From an uncultured Eubacteriales bacterium (GTDB taxonomy: Bacteria; Bacillota; Clostridia; Lachnospirales; CAMVHY01), in the NCBI GenBank assembly GCA_948543815.1, contig CAOVHW010000001.1, positions 22,282-86,281 on the forward strand: a stretch of 64,000 nt of DNA. Direction: 5' to 3'. The notes beneath the pieces were generated by a model, which saw only the letters and a program-made list of their open reading frames with translations, ran no database searches and had not been told where the DNA came from. This document shows positions 9,132-19,400 of this stretch, piece by piece (position 1 is the first letter of the stretch; the number at the start of each line of letters is the position of its first letter). The position numbers and the translations under genes are program-made.

Positions 9132-9252
9132 AAATCCGTCCTTTTTTTATAAAAAAAGTATAAAAAAAATCTTTGTGTGGGTTCACACAAAGATTTTTTT
9201 GTTAAAGTTTATTTTTGTTACTTTTTCTTTTCAAAGAAAAAGTAAGGTTTTG
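9130..9252. repeat. Dispersed palindromic element, copy A
   Basis: The central hairpin is AATCTTTGTGTG / CACACAAAGATT (about 9168-9198) followed by a T-run. The right arm hairpin ACTTTTTCTTT / AAAGAAAAAGT ends in AAGGTTTT. It fills the gap between the convergent NSS and nhaC genes and could end transcription from both sides. Eight related copies occur in the window. Confidence 0.8.
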
Positions 9253-9263
9253 TTAAAATAAGT

Positions 9264-10631
9264 TTAATCTATTTTTTTCAATCCAATTCCTGTTACACCA
9301 CTCAAAATTGAAAAAATCGGACAAATAAAACTAAAGAATGCAAACGGTAAAAAATTTATTACGGACACACCTAAAGTATTTGCTGCAAATGCACCTTCAA
9401 TTCCCCACGGTATAATGTAATTCGTTAAAGTTACACTGTCTTCGAGCGAGCGACTTAAACTTACTGGCGCCAAATTTAATTTACGATAAATCGGTTTGAA
9501 TGCGTTGCCCGTCAAAATAATTGCCAAATACATTTCACCAATGAAAAGATTCATGAAAATTCCTACTAACACTGTCGCGAAAATTAAAGCTGCGGGCGTT
9601 TTTAATTTCACAATTAATGGATTCATTGCCGTTTCAATAATTTTTAGGCGCATTAACAATCCACCTAATGCCAACGCCATTACTATTAAAAATACGCTTT
9701 CCATCATGCTATCAATACCGCCACGACTTAAAAGTGAATCAATAATTTGATTGCCCGTTTGCAGCGCATAACCTGACTGCAAAAGATTTGCCAATTTCAA
9801 AAAATTAAATGTTGCATCGTTAAAAAAAATTAACACAACAGAAACTACAATATTCAAAAAAAGTGTCGGTATCGCCGGCAATTTAAACCATGCGCAACCA
9901 AACATCAATAGCACCGGAATTATCGTCCACACGCTAACATTAAAATTTGCCTCTAGCAAATTAATCATATTTTGTATCTCACACAAATCTGCCGTCGAAT
10001 GTGTTTGCCCCAAAATAAAAAACAAAATCAGCGAAATGATAAAAGCCGGAACCGTTGTCCACATCATATTTTTTATATGTGCGAATAAATCTGCACCTGC
10101 AACTCCCGGAGCAAGATTAGTTGTGTCAGATATTGGCGACATTTTATCGCCAAACATTGCGCCCGAAATAATTGCGCCACAAGTCAAGGACGGATTAATT
10201 CCTAAAGTATAACCAATGCCGAGCGTTGCAATTCCAATTGTGGAAATCGTAGTCATACCACTACCAATGAATAAACCAACTAATGAGCAAACGATGAAAA
10301 CGGACGGTACAAAAAATTTGATATTGATTAACTTAAATCCCCAAAACATCAGTGATGGAATAACGCCAGCTTTCACCCATACAGCAATTAACGCGCCGAT
10401 TAAAATAAAAATAACGATTGGAATGACGGCAACTTTGATGCCGTCGACAATTCCAGAATCTATGTCGTCCCAATCATATCGACAAATATAACGGCCATAA
10501 AAAATCAAAACGCCAATGAAAAATAATATTGGCATTTGCGGCGAAATTCCTAACCCAATTACACTGACGCCTAAAATTATTAGCATTAGCGACAAAATTA
10601 AAATGCTTTCTGTAAAAGTAATTTCCCTCAT
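9264..10631 (-). CDS. nhaC: Na+/H+ antiporter NhaC family
   Basis: A 455-residue inner-membrane antiporter with about 11-12 hydrophobic helices. The NhaC signature GDKMSPISDTTNLA, with Asp residues in a membrane context, is intact, and PEGS-type glycine-rich helices surround it (GSGMTTISTIGIATLGIG). Family members exchange Na+ for H+, or organic acids in the MleN branch. The start ATG is preceded by GAGGCG. It lies 15 bases downstream of prs on the same strand, so the two may be read together. Convergent with the NSS gene. Substrate within the family is uncertain. Confidence 0.9.
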   Translation of the reverse strand: MREITFTESILILSLMLIILGVSVIGLGISPQMPILFFIGVLIFYGRYICRYDWDDIDSGIVDGIKVAVIPIVIFILIGALIAVWVKAGVIPSLMFWGFKLINIKFFVPSVFIVCSLVGLFIGSGMTTISTIGIATLGIGYTLGINPSLTCGAIISGAMFGDKMSPISDTTNLAPGVAGADLFAHIKNMMWTTVPAFIISLILFFILGQTHSTADLCEIQNMINLLEANFNVSVWTIIPVLLMFGCAWFKLPAIPTLFLNIVVSVVLIFFNDATFNFLKLANLLQSGYALQTGNQIIDSLLSRGGIDSMMESVFLIVMALALGGLLMRLKIIETAMNPLIVKLKTPAALIFATVLVGIFMNLFIGEMYLAIILTGNAFKPIYRKLNLAPVSLSRSLEDSVTLTNYIIPWGIEGAFAANTLGVSVINFLPFAFFSFICPIFSILSGVTGIGLKKID

Positions 10632-10646
10632 AATTTTTGCGCCTCA

Positions 10647-11600
10647 TTAATTAAAAAGTTGCGAAACGGATAAACCTTCATGTACATGCTGAATCGCGGC
10701 AGAAAAAATATGTGCAACCGAAATCAATTTTAATTTGTCAAATATTTTTTCCTTCGGCAAATTAATCGTATCTAATACAACCAACTCATTTATGTCAGAT
10801 TTATTTATCTTTTCAATCGCGTTTGCCGACAACAACGCATGCGTACAGCAAGTATAAATTTCTTTTGCGCCACGTTCTTTCAACGCATTCGCCGCATTTG
10901 TAATCGTTCCCGCCGTGTCAATTATATCGTCAACCAAAATCACCGACCTATCATTGACATCGCCAATTATATTCAAAATTTCTGAAACATTTGGCTCTGG
11001 CCGCCGCTTATCAATTATCGCCATTGGCGCATTTAATTTTTCTGCAAAACTTCTTGCACGTGCAACACTACCAAAATCCGGCGCAACAATCGTAATATTT
11101 TCATGCTCGCCATTAAATTTATTTTTAAAATATTCTACAAATAAAGGCACACCAACAAGATGATCAACAGGTATGTCAAAAAAACCTTGAATCTGCGCAC
11201 AATGCAAATCCATAGTCAAAATTCTATTCGCTCCGGCACATGTAATAATATCTGCAACAAGTTTCGCGCTAATTGGATCACGCGCGCGTGTCTTACGATC
11301 TTGACGTGCATAACCAAAATACGGAATAACTGCATTAATACTACCAGCCGATGCCCGCCGCATTGCATCTATCATAATTAAAAGTTCCATTAAATTTTCA
11401 TTTACGGGCGGTGAAGTTGATTGGACAATAAAAACATCGTTGTCGCGTACCGTTTCATTTATTTGCATATTAATCTCGCCGTCACTAAATCGTTTGACCT
11501 CCGATAAACCTAATGATAAGCCGAGATTAGCAGCAATAGCTTCAGCTAAATTTTTATTTGCATTACATGCGAAAATTTTAATGCTACCATCTTTTAGCAT
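10647..11600 (-). CDS. prs: Ribose-phosphate pyrophosphokinase (PRPP synthetase)
   Basis: A 317-residue class I enzyme that makes PRPP from ribose-5-phosphate and ATP for nucleotide, His and Trp synthesis. It shows the N-terminal FSDGEI motif, the ATP-binding segment FGYARQDRK, the Mg-binding histidine segment MDLHCAQIQGFFD and the PRPP-binding loop VILVDDIIDTAGT. The length equals the family norm. AGAGGT precedes the ATG. In many Firmicutes prs follows glmU; here it is followed by nhaC instead. A partial match to a CodY box (three mismatches) lies at 11611-11625, just upstream of the start. Confidence 0.97.
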   Translation of the reverse strand: MLKDGSIKIFACNANKNLAEAIAANLGLSLGLSEVKRFSDGEINMQINETVRDNDVFIVQSTSPPVNENLMELLIMIDAMRRASAGSINAVIPYFGYARQDRKTRARDPISAKLVADIITCAGANRILTMDLHCAQIQGFFDIPVDHLVGVPLFVEYFKNKFNGEHENITIVAPDFGSVARARSFAEKLNAPMAIIDKRRPEPNVSEILNIIGDVNDRSVILVDDIIDTAGTITNAANALKERGAKEIYTCCTHALLSANAIEKINKSDINELVVLDTINLPKEKIFDKLKLISVAHIFSAAIQHVHEGLSVSQLFN

Positions 11601-11705
11601 ATGTATACCTCTTTTTCAGAAAAATTATTAATTCCGAAACGATTATAACACTTGTCATGAAATAAGTTCAAACTGAAAAAATTTTTTACGTATAAAATGT
11701 ACAAA

Positions 11706-11738
11706 AAAAATTCCCATGATATCATTGGGAATTTTTTA
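11706..11738 (-). terminator. Terminator after the 344-aa gene
   Basis: AATTCCC and GGGAATT arms around an ATGATATCAT-type loop, with a T-run on the minus-strand side, and A/T-rich flanks on both sides. A related flank with a different loop occurs at 13056-13090, so gene and terminator seem to have been duplicated together. Confidence 0.7.
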
Positions 11739-11809
11739 TGAAAAAATTTATATATCAATAACAAATTTTTTATTATTTGTCACCAATATTAATTTTGATT
11801 TTATATATT

Positions 11810-12844
11810 TTAATGTTCTTGAGATCTTGGCATATTATTTAAATTAGGAATTGGAACAGGCTTTTGCGATTCAATAGCATTTAATTTGTCCAAAACTAAC
11901 TTTTGTTTAAATTTCGGATAGCTATTAGCCAGATTTTTAAGGTATAAACGACAGGCTAAAATTTGGGCATCACTTAAATTATTAAACCGCTTAATATTTA
12001 ATCCAAGAGATATTATATCAATTAACTCTCTAGTATCCATATCATTTATAATTGGCGGATTAAAAATATAGTCCAAATAAACTTTCTTATCATCTTCTGA
12101 ATAATTATTAGCCGGATCTTGTACATATGAAACACATTCTAAAAATTTGTCTTTGCTTAATTTAGCAAATGCACTCTTAGCAAAGAATATATCATAATCA
12201 ATTATTTCAAATAAAAGTTTAGGTTCCATAACATTAAAAACTTCTCGATTAATATTAATTAATTTAGGCACCATTATTAGCTTTTTTTCTGTTTCATTAG
12301 TTTGTACATATTTAATACAATCTAAAATTTTGTTTGCACTTAAAGCAGCTAACGTGGCTTCATTTAATAGACCACTTTCTACTATTTCAACTAAAGATTT
12401 AGCATCTATATTATTTATAATTTGTGGATTAAGAGAGATTACTTTCTCTAAAAATTTTTTTCCTAAATTACTCCATTCCCCCGAATTTTGTATATAGGAA
12501 ACGCACTCTATAATTTTTTCGTTGCTTAATTCATTCAAGCTATCATTATTCAATAAGTCAAAATTAAGCAACATAATCAAATTGTCAGACGTTAGTCTAT
12601 TTATACAACTCGGTTTACTATCGACTAAGTTGCTCAAGATAGTTATATCTCGTACCGGTCTCGCTCCCTTGTATCCTTGCGCAACTTCAAGGAGCTCTTG
12701 AAATTTTTCATCATTTAAATCGACTAATGATTTAGTAGATAATGATTTATTATACAACATTTTATATAAACGTTTAGATTCCATATTATTTAAATCTTTA
12801 GACGCCGCATCATTATTTAATACAAAATTTCCATTTTCATTCAT
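11810..12844 (-). CDS. Helical-repeat hypothetical protein, small member of the island family
   Basis: A 344-residue soluble protein that I cannot assign to a known family. From about residue 35 it is built of repeats of ~50-60 residues, each with a consensus like L-(S/N)-x-x-K-I-x-x-C-(I/V)-x-Y-(V/I)-Q, then a variable loop, then I-I-N-x-(M/I/L)-x-x-x-x-L-(V/I)-x-I-I. The same unit occurs in the two larger proteins downstream on this strand (15600-13099 and 20809-16439). There is no signal peptide or hairpin. The tail PIPNLNN resembles VPNLND near the end of the 833-aa protein. AGGAGATGG precedes the ATG. Arginine codons are mostly AGA, unlike the flanking core genes. Alpha-solenoid binding protein is an inference. 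Confidence 0.7.
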   Translation of the reverse strand: MNENGNFVLNNDAASKDLNNMESKRLYKMLYNKSLSTKSLVDLNDEKFQELLEVAQGYKGARPVRDITILSNLVDSKPSCINRLTSDNLIMLLNFDLLNNDSLNELSNEKIIECVSYIQNSGEWSNLGKKFLEKVISLNPQIINNIDAKSLVEIVESGLLNEATLAALSANKILDCIKYVQTNETEKKLIMVPKLININREVFNVMEPKLLFEIIDYDIFFAKSAFAKLSKDKFLECVSYVQDPANNYSEDDKKVYLDYIFNPPIINDMDTRELIDIISLGLNIKRFNNLSDAQILACRLYLKNLANSYPKFKQKLVLDKLNAIESQKPVPIPNLNNMPRSQEH

Positions 12845-13055
12845 AGTTAACCATCTCCTATTAATATAATTTATAATAAAGCATTTATACCAATAATTCT
12901 ATTATATTACATGAAAATTAAAAAGTCAACCCATAAATCAAAAAAAATTTATATATAAAAAAATCCACTCATATAGATTTTTTTAACTGCAGCTTTTTCA
13001 AAAAGATAACACTCACAAAATAACTATAACATTTGGTAAAAAATAAGTTCAAATA

Positions 13056-13090
13056 AAAAAAATTCCCTTTGCAATAAGGGAACTTTTTTC
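13056..13090 (-). terminator. Terminator after the 833-aa gene
   Basis: TTCCCTT (13063-13069) pairs with AAGGGAA (13076-13082), flanked by A- and T-runs. The surrounding sequence (AAATAAGTTCAAA ... GAAAAAATTTATAT) matches the flank at 11660-11755. Confidence 0.75.
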
Positions 13091-13098
13091 GAAAAAAT

Positions 13099-15600
13099 TT
13101 ATATTACCTCTTGAATCATTTCATTATTTTGCATCGGTGGAATTCCATTTTGTTGATTATTTTCATGATTTTGAATTTGCATATTTTGTTGTTCTTGTAC
13201 TTTTTGAACATCATTTAAATTTGGAACTAGATCATGATTTTCAACAATTACTCTATTTGATTTTTGTTTTTTATTTTTATGATTAAAAGCAAAAGTAGAA
13301 AAACTAGCCAAACCAGTGATAGATAAACCTACTGCTACTCCCAATCCAATTCCAAAAGGTATAACGGATGCAACAAAAGTTAAAATCGCAATAGTAACTG
13401 CAGCTACTATCAAAGTAATACCTGTTATAGTAAAAGTCAAATTACAAGCTTTGTCAAAAGATTTCTCTTCATTTTGTTCAGAAATAGAAATATTTTCTTT
13501 AAAAGATTCAATTCGCATTTCTAAGGCTTCAGGATCGTTTCTAACTCCCCGCCTAATATTATCGAAAAAAGGTTTATATCTATTTCTTAATAAAATTTTT
13601 TTACGAACACAAAAACCTTTTGCAATAAAACTAACTGCACTAGCCGCAAAGAAACTTACTAGTGAACTCAAACCAATAGCTAAAGGTATAAAAGGTACAG
13701 CAAAAGTTAAAACGGTAATAGCAATAGAAATTAATGTAAAAGCGGTACTCATTATAGTAAATGCTAAGTTATAAGATCTATTTAAAAAATTTTCTTTCAA
13801 AATTTCTAATATACATTTAGGAATTTTTTTCTTTTTTCTACTTGCATAATTTAAAAAAATATCATACCCATATTTTACATAATCCAAAAAGCTGTCACAG
13901 ATATCAGTTATCAATGAATAATTACTAAAATAATGATATTTTTCTTCCGCAGCTGACGCTAACAATAATTTAAAATATAACTTTGTCTTTTCTATATTTT
14001 GTGCATCATCACCTATTTCACAACTTATAATAAAATCAAACATTTTTTTAAGCGTTAAATTTTCAAGATAATGTACTCTTGATAAAAAAACAAAAAACAT
14101 TTTTTGCAAGATTTCAAAATTTGCACCTTTTTTCTCTATAAAAATATCAAGTAAATATTTAAACTCTTCTTCTTGATATAAATGATTAAGATTTTCATAG
14201 CTCATATTCGGCAAATTTTCATAAATTATTTCTTTAGTAACATCATTTTTATTTTCAAATAAATACTCAAAAAATTCACTTCTCTCTGATGCTTTTTTCG
14301 CCAAGAGTTTTATATCACTTCTTTCAAAATTTATACAAATAAATTCAAAAAGAGGTCCCAACCAAACTCGATTATAACGATAATAATCTTCACCATGAAT
14401 ATAATAACTTTTCTCATTAATAAAAGAAAAATCAATATAATCTTTATATATAATCATTTTTTCAAAAAATTTATGATTAAAAATATTCCGGCATGCGTCT
14501 AAACTATGACGTTCAATATAAGCAAAAATTGAATGATTTTTTATTGAAAACAAATTAAAAAGCTCTTTTACAAAATCTCCTGGCAAATTATCATTATTTT
14601 TAAAATACTCAATTAGCTCAATAGCTTTTCCGACATTAAACCAAGCAAAACATTTAATATCAATAAATTGATACCACTCAATAATTTTTCTACACGTTAC
14701 CTTATCTATAATCGATGGTCTAATAATTAATTTTTTAAAAGTTTCTTGTTTCACTTCTCCAGAATAATTATTATTCGGATTTTGTACGTATGCCATACAA
14801 GCTAAAATTTTTTCGTCATTTAACCACGACAGTTGCTCACTGCTAAAATAATTTATATAGTTAATTATTTTTTTTGGTTCCCATTGATTTAACTCATCCT
14901 TTGAAACATTAACAGAAGTCCGACCAGTTTCATATTTATAAGCTTTAACTTCATCCGGCCAATTTTCATAAATTTCTTCAAGGTCAGGAGATAAAATTAA
15001 TTCTTCACCTACAACAATTTTATAAGCTGTCTTAAAATCAACTAAAATTACAGAGCCTAATTTTTCATCACCTAAACTCAAAAGTTGTTTTTGAGGCTTT
15101 AATAAATTACTCTGTGTAACGTGAAAATTTTCCACATTTTGTCTTGCTTCTTCGGAATATAAAAAATCATACAAATTCTTTATTATAGTTTTTATTTCTC
15201 CATAATCGTTTTGATTAACAAAATCTTGACAAATAAATTTTATGGAAAAATCTAATATTTGCTCCGGATTTGATACTTTTTTATTTTTAGCAAGCAATGC
15301 AAATTCAGTTTTTGCGAATTCTTCAGGCATTTTTTGAAAAATTTCTCTTAAATCTATAATTTTTATAATAATAGCTTTTCTGGCTTGAGGAAATAAATTT
15401 AAACAATGTATCATACATGCAAAAAAAATACATTGAAAATAATGAACATGAAAAAAAGAATCGCTTAACATATCATTATTTACGATTATGTCTTTATATA
15501 TTTCTGGTTGAAAATATCTTTTTTCTTTATTAATCTCGTCGAGAAACCAATATCTTATATCAGAAACATAAGCTTCTTTACCATCTTGCAGAGAGTTCAT
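13099..15600 (-). CDS. Large helical-repeat protein with two membrane hairpins (distal part of a split gene)
   Basis: 833 residues of an unknown family. Residues ~10-230 match residues ~265-490 of the 1456-aa protein, including DSF..(I/V)HYFQCI..AC(I/M)MH. Then come the IL.C..YV(Q/L)(N/K)P repeat units. Near residues 610-663 and 717-770 are two long hydrophobic hairpins (AFTLISIAITVLTFAVPFIP and IPFGIGLGVAVGLSI). The tail is Asn/Gln-rich. The ATG has no convincing ribosome binding site. The frame is open for another ~26 codons upstream and joins the 238-aa gene by a -1 shift at A AAA AAG, so this is probably the second half of one protein of ~1095 residues. Whether it is also made from its own start is unknown. 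Confidence 0.65.
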   Translation of the reverse strand: MNSLQDGKEAYVSDIRYWFLDEINKEKRYFQPEIYKDIIVNNDMLSDSFFHVHYFQCIFFACMIHCLNLFPQARKAIIIKIIDLREIFQKMPEEFAKTEFALLAKNKKVSNPEQILDFSIKFICQDFVNQNDYGEIKTIIKNLYDFLYSEEARQNVENFHVTQSNLLKPQKQLLSLGDEKLGSVILVDFKTAYKIVVGEELILSPDLEEIYENWPDEVKAYKYETGRTSVNVSKDELNQWEPKKIINYINYFSSEQLSWLNDEKILACMAYVQNPNNNYSGEVKQETFKKLIIRPSIIDKVTCRKIIEWYQFIDIKCFAWFNVGKAIELIEYFKNNDNLPGDFVKELFNLFSIKNHSIFAYIERHSLDACRNIFNHKFFEKMIIYKDYIDFSFINEKSYYIHGEDYYRYNRVWLGPLFEFICINFERSDIKLLAKKASERSEFFEYLFENKNDVTKEIIYENLPNMSYENLNHLYQEEEFKYLLDIFIEKKGANFEILQKMFFVFLSRVHYLENLTLKKMFDFIISCEIGDDAQNIEKTKLYFKLLLASAAEEKYHYFSNYSLITDICDSFLDYVKYGYDIFLNYASRKKKKIPKCILEILKENFLNRSYNLAFTIMSTAFTLISIAITVLTFAVPFIPLAIGLSSLVSFFAASAVSFIAKGFCVRKKILLRNRYKPFFDNIRRGVRNDPEALEMRIESFKENISISEQNEEKSFDKACNLTFTITGITLIVAAVTIAILTFVASVIPFGIGLGVAVGLSITGLASFSTFAFNHKNKKQKSNRVIVENHDLVPNLNDVQKVQEQQNMQIQNHENNQQNGIPPMQNNEMIQEVI

Positions 15601-15644
15601 GGAATCTTCTGAAAATTTTTTGGCAGCATTTACTATACATCTTT

Positions 15645-16358
15645 TTAAACTTTCTTTTTTATGTAAGGAAATTTTTCACTCAAAGCATTTAATATTTTGT
15701 CATCAATTTTAAGTTTAAATGTTTTATTTTCAATAAAAATAAATTCATTCAATAAATCCAAATTTAAAAAATCAATATCATTTTCTGTAATCGTTTCATT
15801 GCATTGTGTTAAAAATGTCTGCGTATTCTTTGCAATATTTATTAATAAATCACCTTTAATTTTATTCAATAAAACTGGTAATCCTGCATTTAGCGGAAGA
15901 TTATAAAATTGATATTGCTTTTCATTTTCATAAAATTCAATTCCATCCCAAAACATTTTGAAAAGATTATTTTCTGAATTTCTATTAACACTATAATAAT
16001 CACTATCACCATAACCAACAGCATTTATATCAAATGTCTCACATTGTAAAAAATCCGTAGGTCTTATTTTTTTCCTGCCAATAACATTACCTAATTTATC
16101 AAGAAATTCTCTCAAAACACTTTTAGAAATTCCTGAAATTTCAGATACTTCATCAATTTGATTGCTAATATAAATATGGTAAATTTCTAACGCTCTATAT
16201 GTTTGACATGTATTTAAAACTGAAACAAAAAGTCCAGTAGTTATTTGAACTACAGAAGTTACTGCAACTGTCAACATTGGCTTCCCCGAAGAGTCAATAA
16301 TATATTTTGATGTAATTGTCTCACGATTAATTATACTTTCATCTATATTTTCGTTCAC
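15645..16358 (-). CDS. N-terminal half of a split island-family gene
   Basis: 238 residues from a GTG start (MNENIDES) that sits eight bases after a strong GGAGG; a TTG six bases earlier is too close to it. It matches the N-terminal ~240 residues of the 1456-aa protein: both carry LNTCQT, then a (L)REFLDKLG / LRECLEKLG segment, then GYGD.D / GFGDKD. The frame ends nine bases past the heptamer A AAA AAG. The -1 frame continues straight into the 833-aa reading frame, where homology to the large paralogue resumes. So this is either a programmed-frameshift gene or one broken by a single-base indel. Function unknown. Confidence 0.65.
   Translation of the reverse strand: MNENIDESIINRETITSKYIIDSSGKPMLTVAVTSVVQITTGLFVSVLNTCQTYRALEIYHIYISNQIDEVSEISGISKSVLREFLDKLGNVIGRKKIRPTDFLQCETFDINAVGYGDSDYYSVNRNSENNLFKMFWDGIEFYENEKQYQFYNLPLNAGLPVLLNKIKGDLLINIAKNTQTFLTQCNETITENDIDFLNLDLLNEFIFIENKTFKLKIDDKILNALSEKFPYIKKKV
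15654..15660 (-). other. Slippery heptamer A AAA AAG at the junction of the split gene
   Basis: On the minus strand the upstream frame reads ATA AAA AAG AAA GTT TAA. The heptamer A AAA AAG is phased exactly as in known -1 frameshift sites such as E. coli dnaX. A -1 slip continues GAA AGT TTA AAA AGA and enters the 833-aa frame. No clear stimulatory stem-loop is visible downstream, so the signal could also simply be a mutation-prone A-run. Confidence 0.5.
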
Positions 16359-16438
16359 AATCAAATCCTCCTTTACAACGTAATCTATTGTATATAATTT
16401 TATTATACTAAAAATTTCATTAAAATAAAAGAAATTTA

Positions 16439-19400
16439 TTACATTTCTTTTTGACTTAAACTATTTTCAGATTCCGGTCTATCTGTTTGTGCAAAATTTT
16501 TGATACGTTCTTTAATTGGTTTGCGCCAACCATATAAAACTTTTTCAGTTTTTGTATAAGTTTCTGGATCTCTTTTCATTAATTCATCATTTTTTCCTTT
16601 ATCAAAAAATTTTGAAGCTAAACCAGTGCTTACTGCTCCAATAACAAATAATGCTACAGCTATACCTAATCCAATTCCAAAAGATAAAAAACCAAGTAAA
16701 GCTAAAGGCAATAGTGTAATTGAAGCTGAAACTGCAGCAATTCCTGAACTTATAAACGCTATATTACGTTTTTTGTGCAATGATTTTTCTTCTGTGTTTT
16801 CATTTTCCATTGCTACTGTTTCATTTTTACCTTCAATTTTTACATTGCTTTTATCTTCAGCTTTTCGCTTTTTCTCTTCTTCCTCATCTTTTGCTTCCAT
16901 TTTTACTTCTGATTTTACAGTTTTTTCAGTAACTTCAGATTTTTTCTTTGTTTCTATTTTTTCATCTAAATTTTTTAATAACAAATTAACATTATTTCCA
17001 AATTTTTCTATTAACGTTCTAATTTCTTCTTCTGATATAAACGACCTATATCTAACAAATAATGAATTTAATACGCTTTCTTGATTAGGCAACTTTAACA
17101 ATATTTCATTAAATCTTTTATCACTAACTGCTCGTATAACAGCACAGCTATTACTTTCAAAAGCATCTATTAAGATTTCATCAGATAAATCATCAACATA
17201 TTTATTAAAGTAGCTTATTATAATATTTAAATTATCAGGTTTAGAATTAACCAAATTTATAAAACTATCTTTACTAATCAAATTTTTTATATTTTCATTT
17301 TTAAATTTGCATAATTTTAATAAATTATCATTATTAACTTTACTATTAATATAAGCAATCAAATTTGCTTTAAAGTTTTCATTTTGTAGCATATCAACTA
17401 TTAAATTTTCATATTCATTCAATATTTCTATAAAATCATCATCATTTGAAATATTATTAGGGAAAATAGACATAAGCTTATTTTTATAATTTTCATCTAA
17501 AATTGATAATTTCAACATTGCTTCTACTGGTAATTTTGTAAATTCTGAAGATATTACTTCATTTATTGCCTTAACAAAACTATTTTCACTTGAGTTGTCT
17601 TTTACATATTCTATCGTTTTAAGTACATAATTACTATCCAGTAAAAAATTTTTTAATAAAGTTTTTGTTTTTGTTTTTTCTGCATCTTTGTCAAAATCAA
17701 AATAAAGTTTTGTTGCAAAAATTCTTGACTCAAAATCAAGATTATAAAAAGATTTGTTCTCAAATAATTTTTTTTCTATAAGAATTAAAAAAAATGATTT
17801 TATGTTCTCTGGCATATTATCAACTGAATAATTTTTTTGGCCAAATCTCATTAATAGTGAAAATTTACTGTCCTTTATCTTCGGAGCTATAACATTTAAC
17901 AGCTCTTCATCTTTTACCATTAAATCTAACAAAATTTCATTGTTATTTATCTCATTTATAAAATCTGGACTATTTTTTAATATTTTCTGCAAAATTTTAA
18001 TACCGTTATCATCTTTTTTACCATATACGAAATTCACTAAATCATTAAAGTGCATAAATTTTCCATCAATTAAATCAAAAAAATAATCAAACCTAGCATA
18101 AATTTGTTCTATTAGTACATAATTTATTGCTTGCGGTACAATTTTTAATATATATTTGGGCACCTTTGATACTTTCTCAGCAATATATTTTAAGAAATCA
18201 ACATTTTTTGCACTATTTTGGCATAAATCATTAAAATATAATTTTAAACGTTCTTGTTTTTCAAAATCATTCTCATTTATTTTGCAATATATTATAAGGT
18301 CAAAAATTTGTTTCGGTTGCATAGTTTTAAACAAATCTCTATTAAAATAAGCAGTAGCAAATACTTTTTTTAACCATTCGAATCCTATACTTTTTTTATC
18401 TAAAAAATAATTTATTAAGTCTGTAAATTTTCCTACGTTTAAATATTTTAATATTCTAGCTCCAATATAATTATAATTAGTTTCAATTTCTTCCGGCGTA
18501 AAATATAAAATGAATTCAGGATAATATCTTATTTTTTTCATTAAAATTGATTTTGCTAAACCAGTATCTTGATGAGTTTTATTTTCTCTTATAAACGTAA
18601 TTAATTCTCTAACTTTTTCATTCGGAAATTTTGAAATAGAACCTTCATCAACGTCTCTAAAAAACTCTAAAATATTTTTTATTTGAGCACAATTTAAAAC
18701 TTTATCACAATATAAATTCAAAAAAGGACCTCTTACTAAGCTTTGAACATTATCATTTTCTATATTACGACCAAGATAATTCAAAAAATTATTTAATAAA
18801 ATATCATTATCACCGCCACCAATCATTGATCTAAAACAATCATAACGACGCTCAAAAAATTTATCAAATTCTATAACATTCTGAAATTCTACTATTTTTG
18901 CAAAAAATTCTTCATCTCTTATAAAATTTTGCTTTACTGTATTATTATTTGTCAACAATTTAAAAACTTTTTCAGAAAGGCTAATTGGAACATTATTTCC
19001 ATGTTTAATATAATTTACTAAATTAATAAGTTTATTATTATCTATATTGCAATGATTAATATCAATGTAGTCAAATAATTCAACAATTTGCTGCGCTGTT
19101 AAAGAATTAATTATATTAGAGTTAAGATTAACAAAAACTCTAAGCAAATCATTTTTTCTTTCAGCAGTATAATTTCTTTCTGGCTTTAGCACATAAAAAA
19201 TACATTGCAAAATTTTATCTGTTTTCAATGAATTTAATTGTGCAGATCTTAATAACGCAATATGCTCAACTAAATCTTCAACTGATACATTATTTATTTC
19301 TTGTCCTCTTAAACGATCTATTGTAACTTCATAATCAAATAATTCTGGATTAGAAGTATCAAAATTTGTGTAAGCATCCATAACTTCTTGTGATAAATTT

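Noticed and set aside
13316..13774. Long antisense frame opposite the 833-aa gene
   Set aside because: It mirrors the hydrophobic hairpins of the real gene, and the composition is that of a shadow frame.
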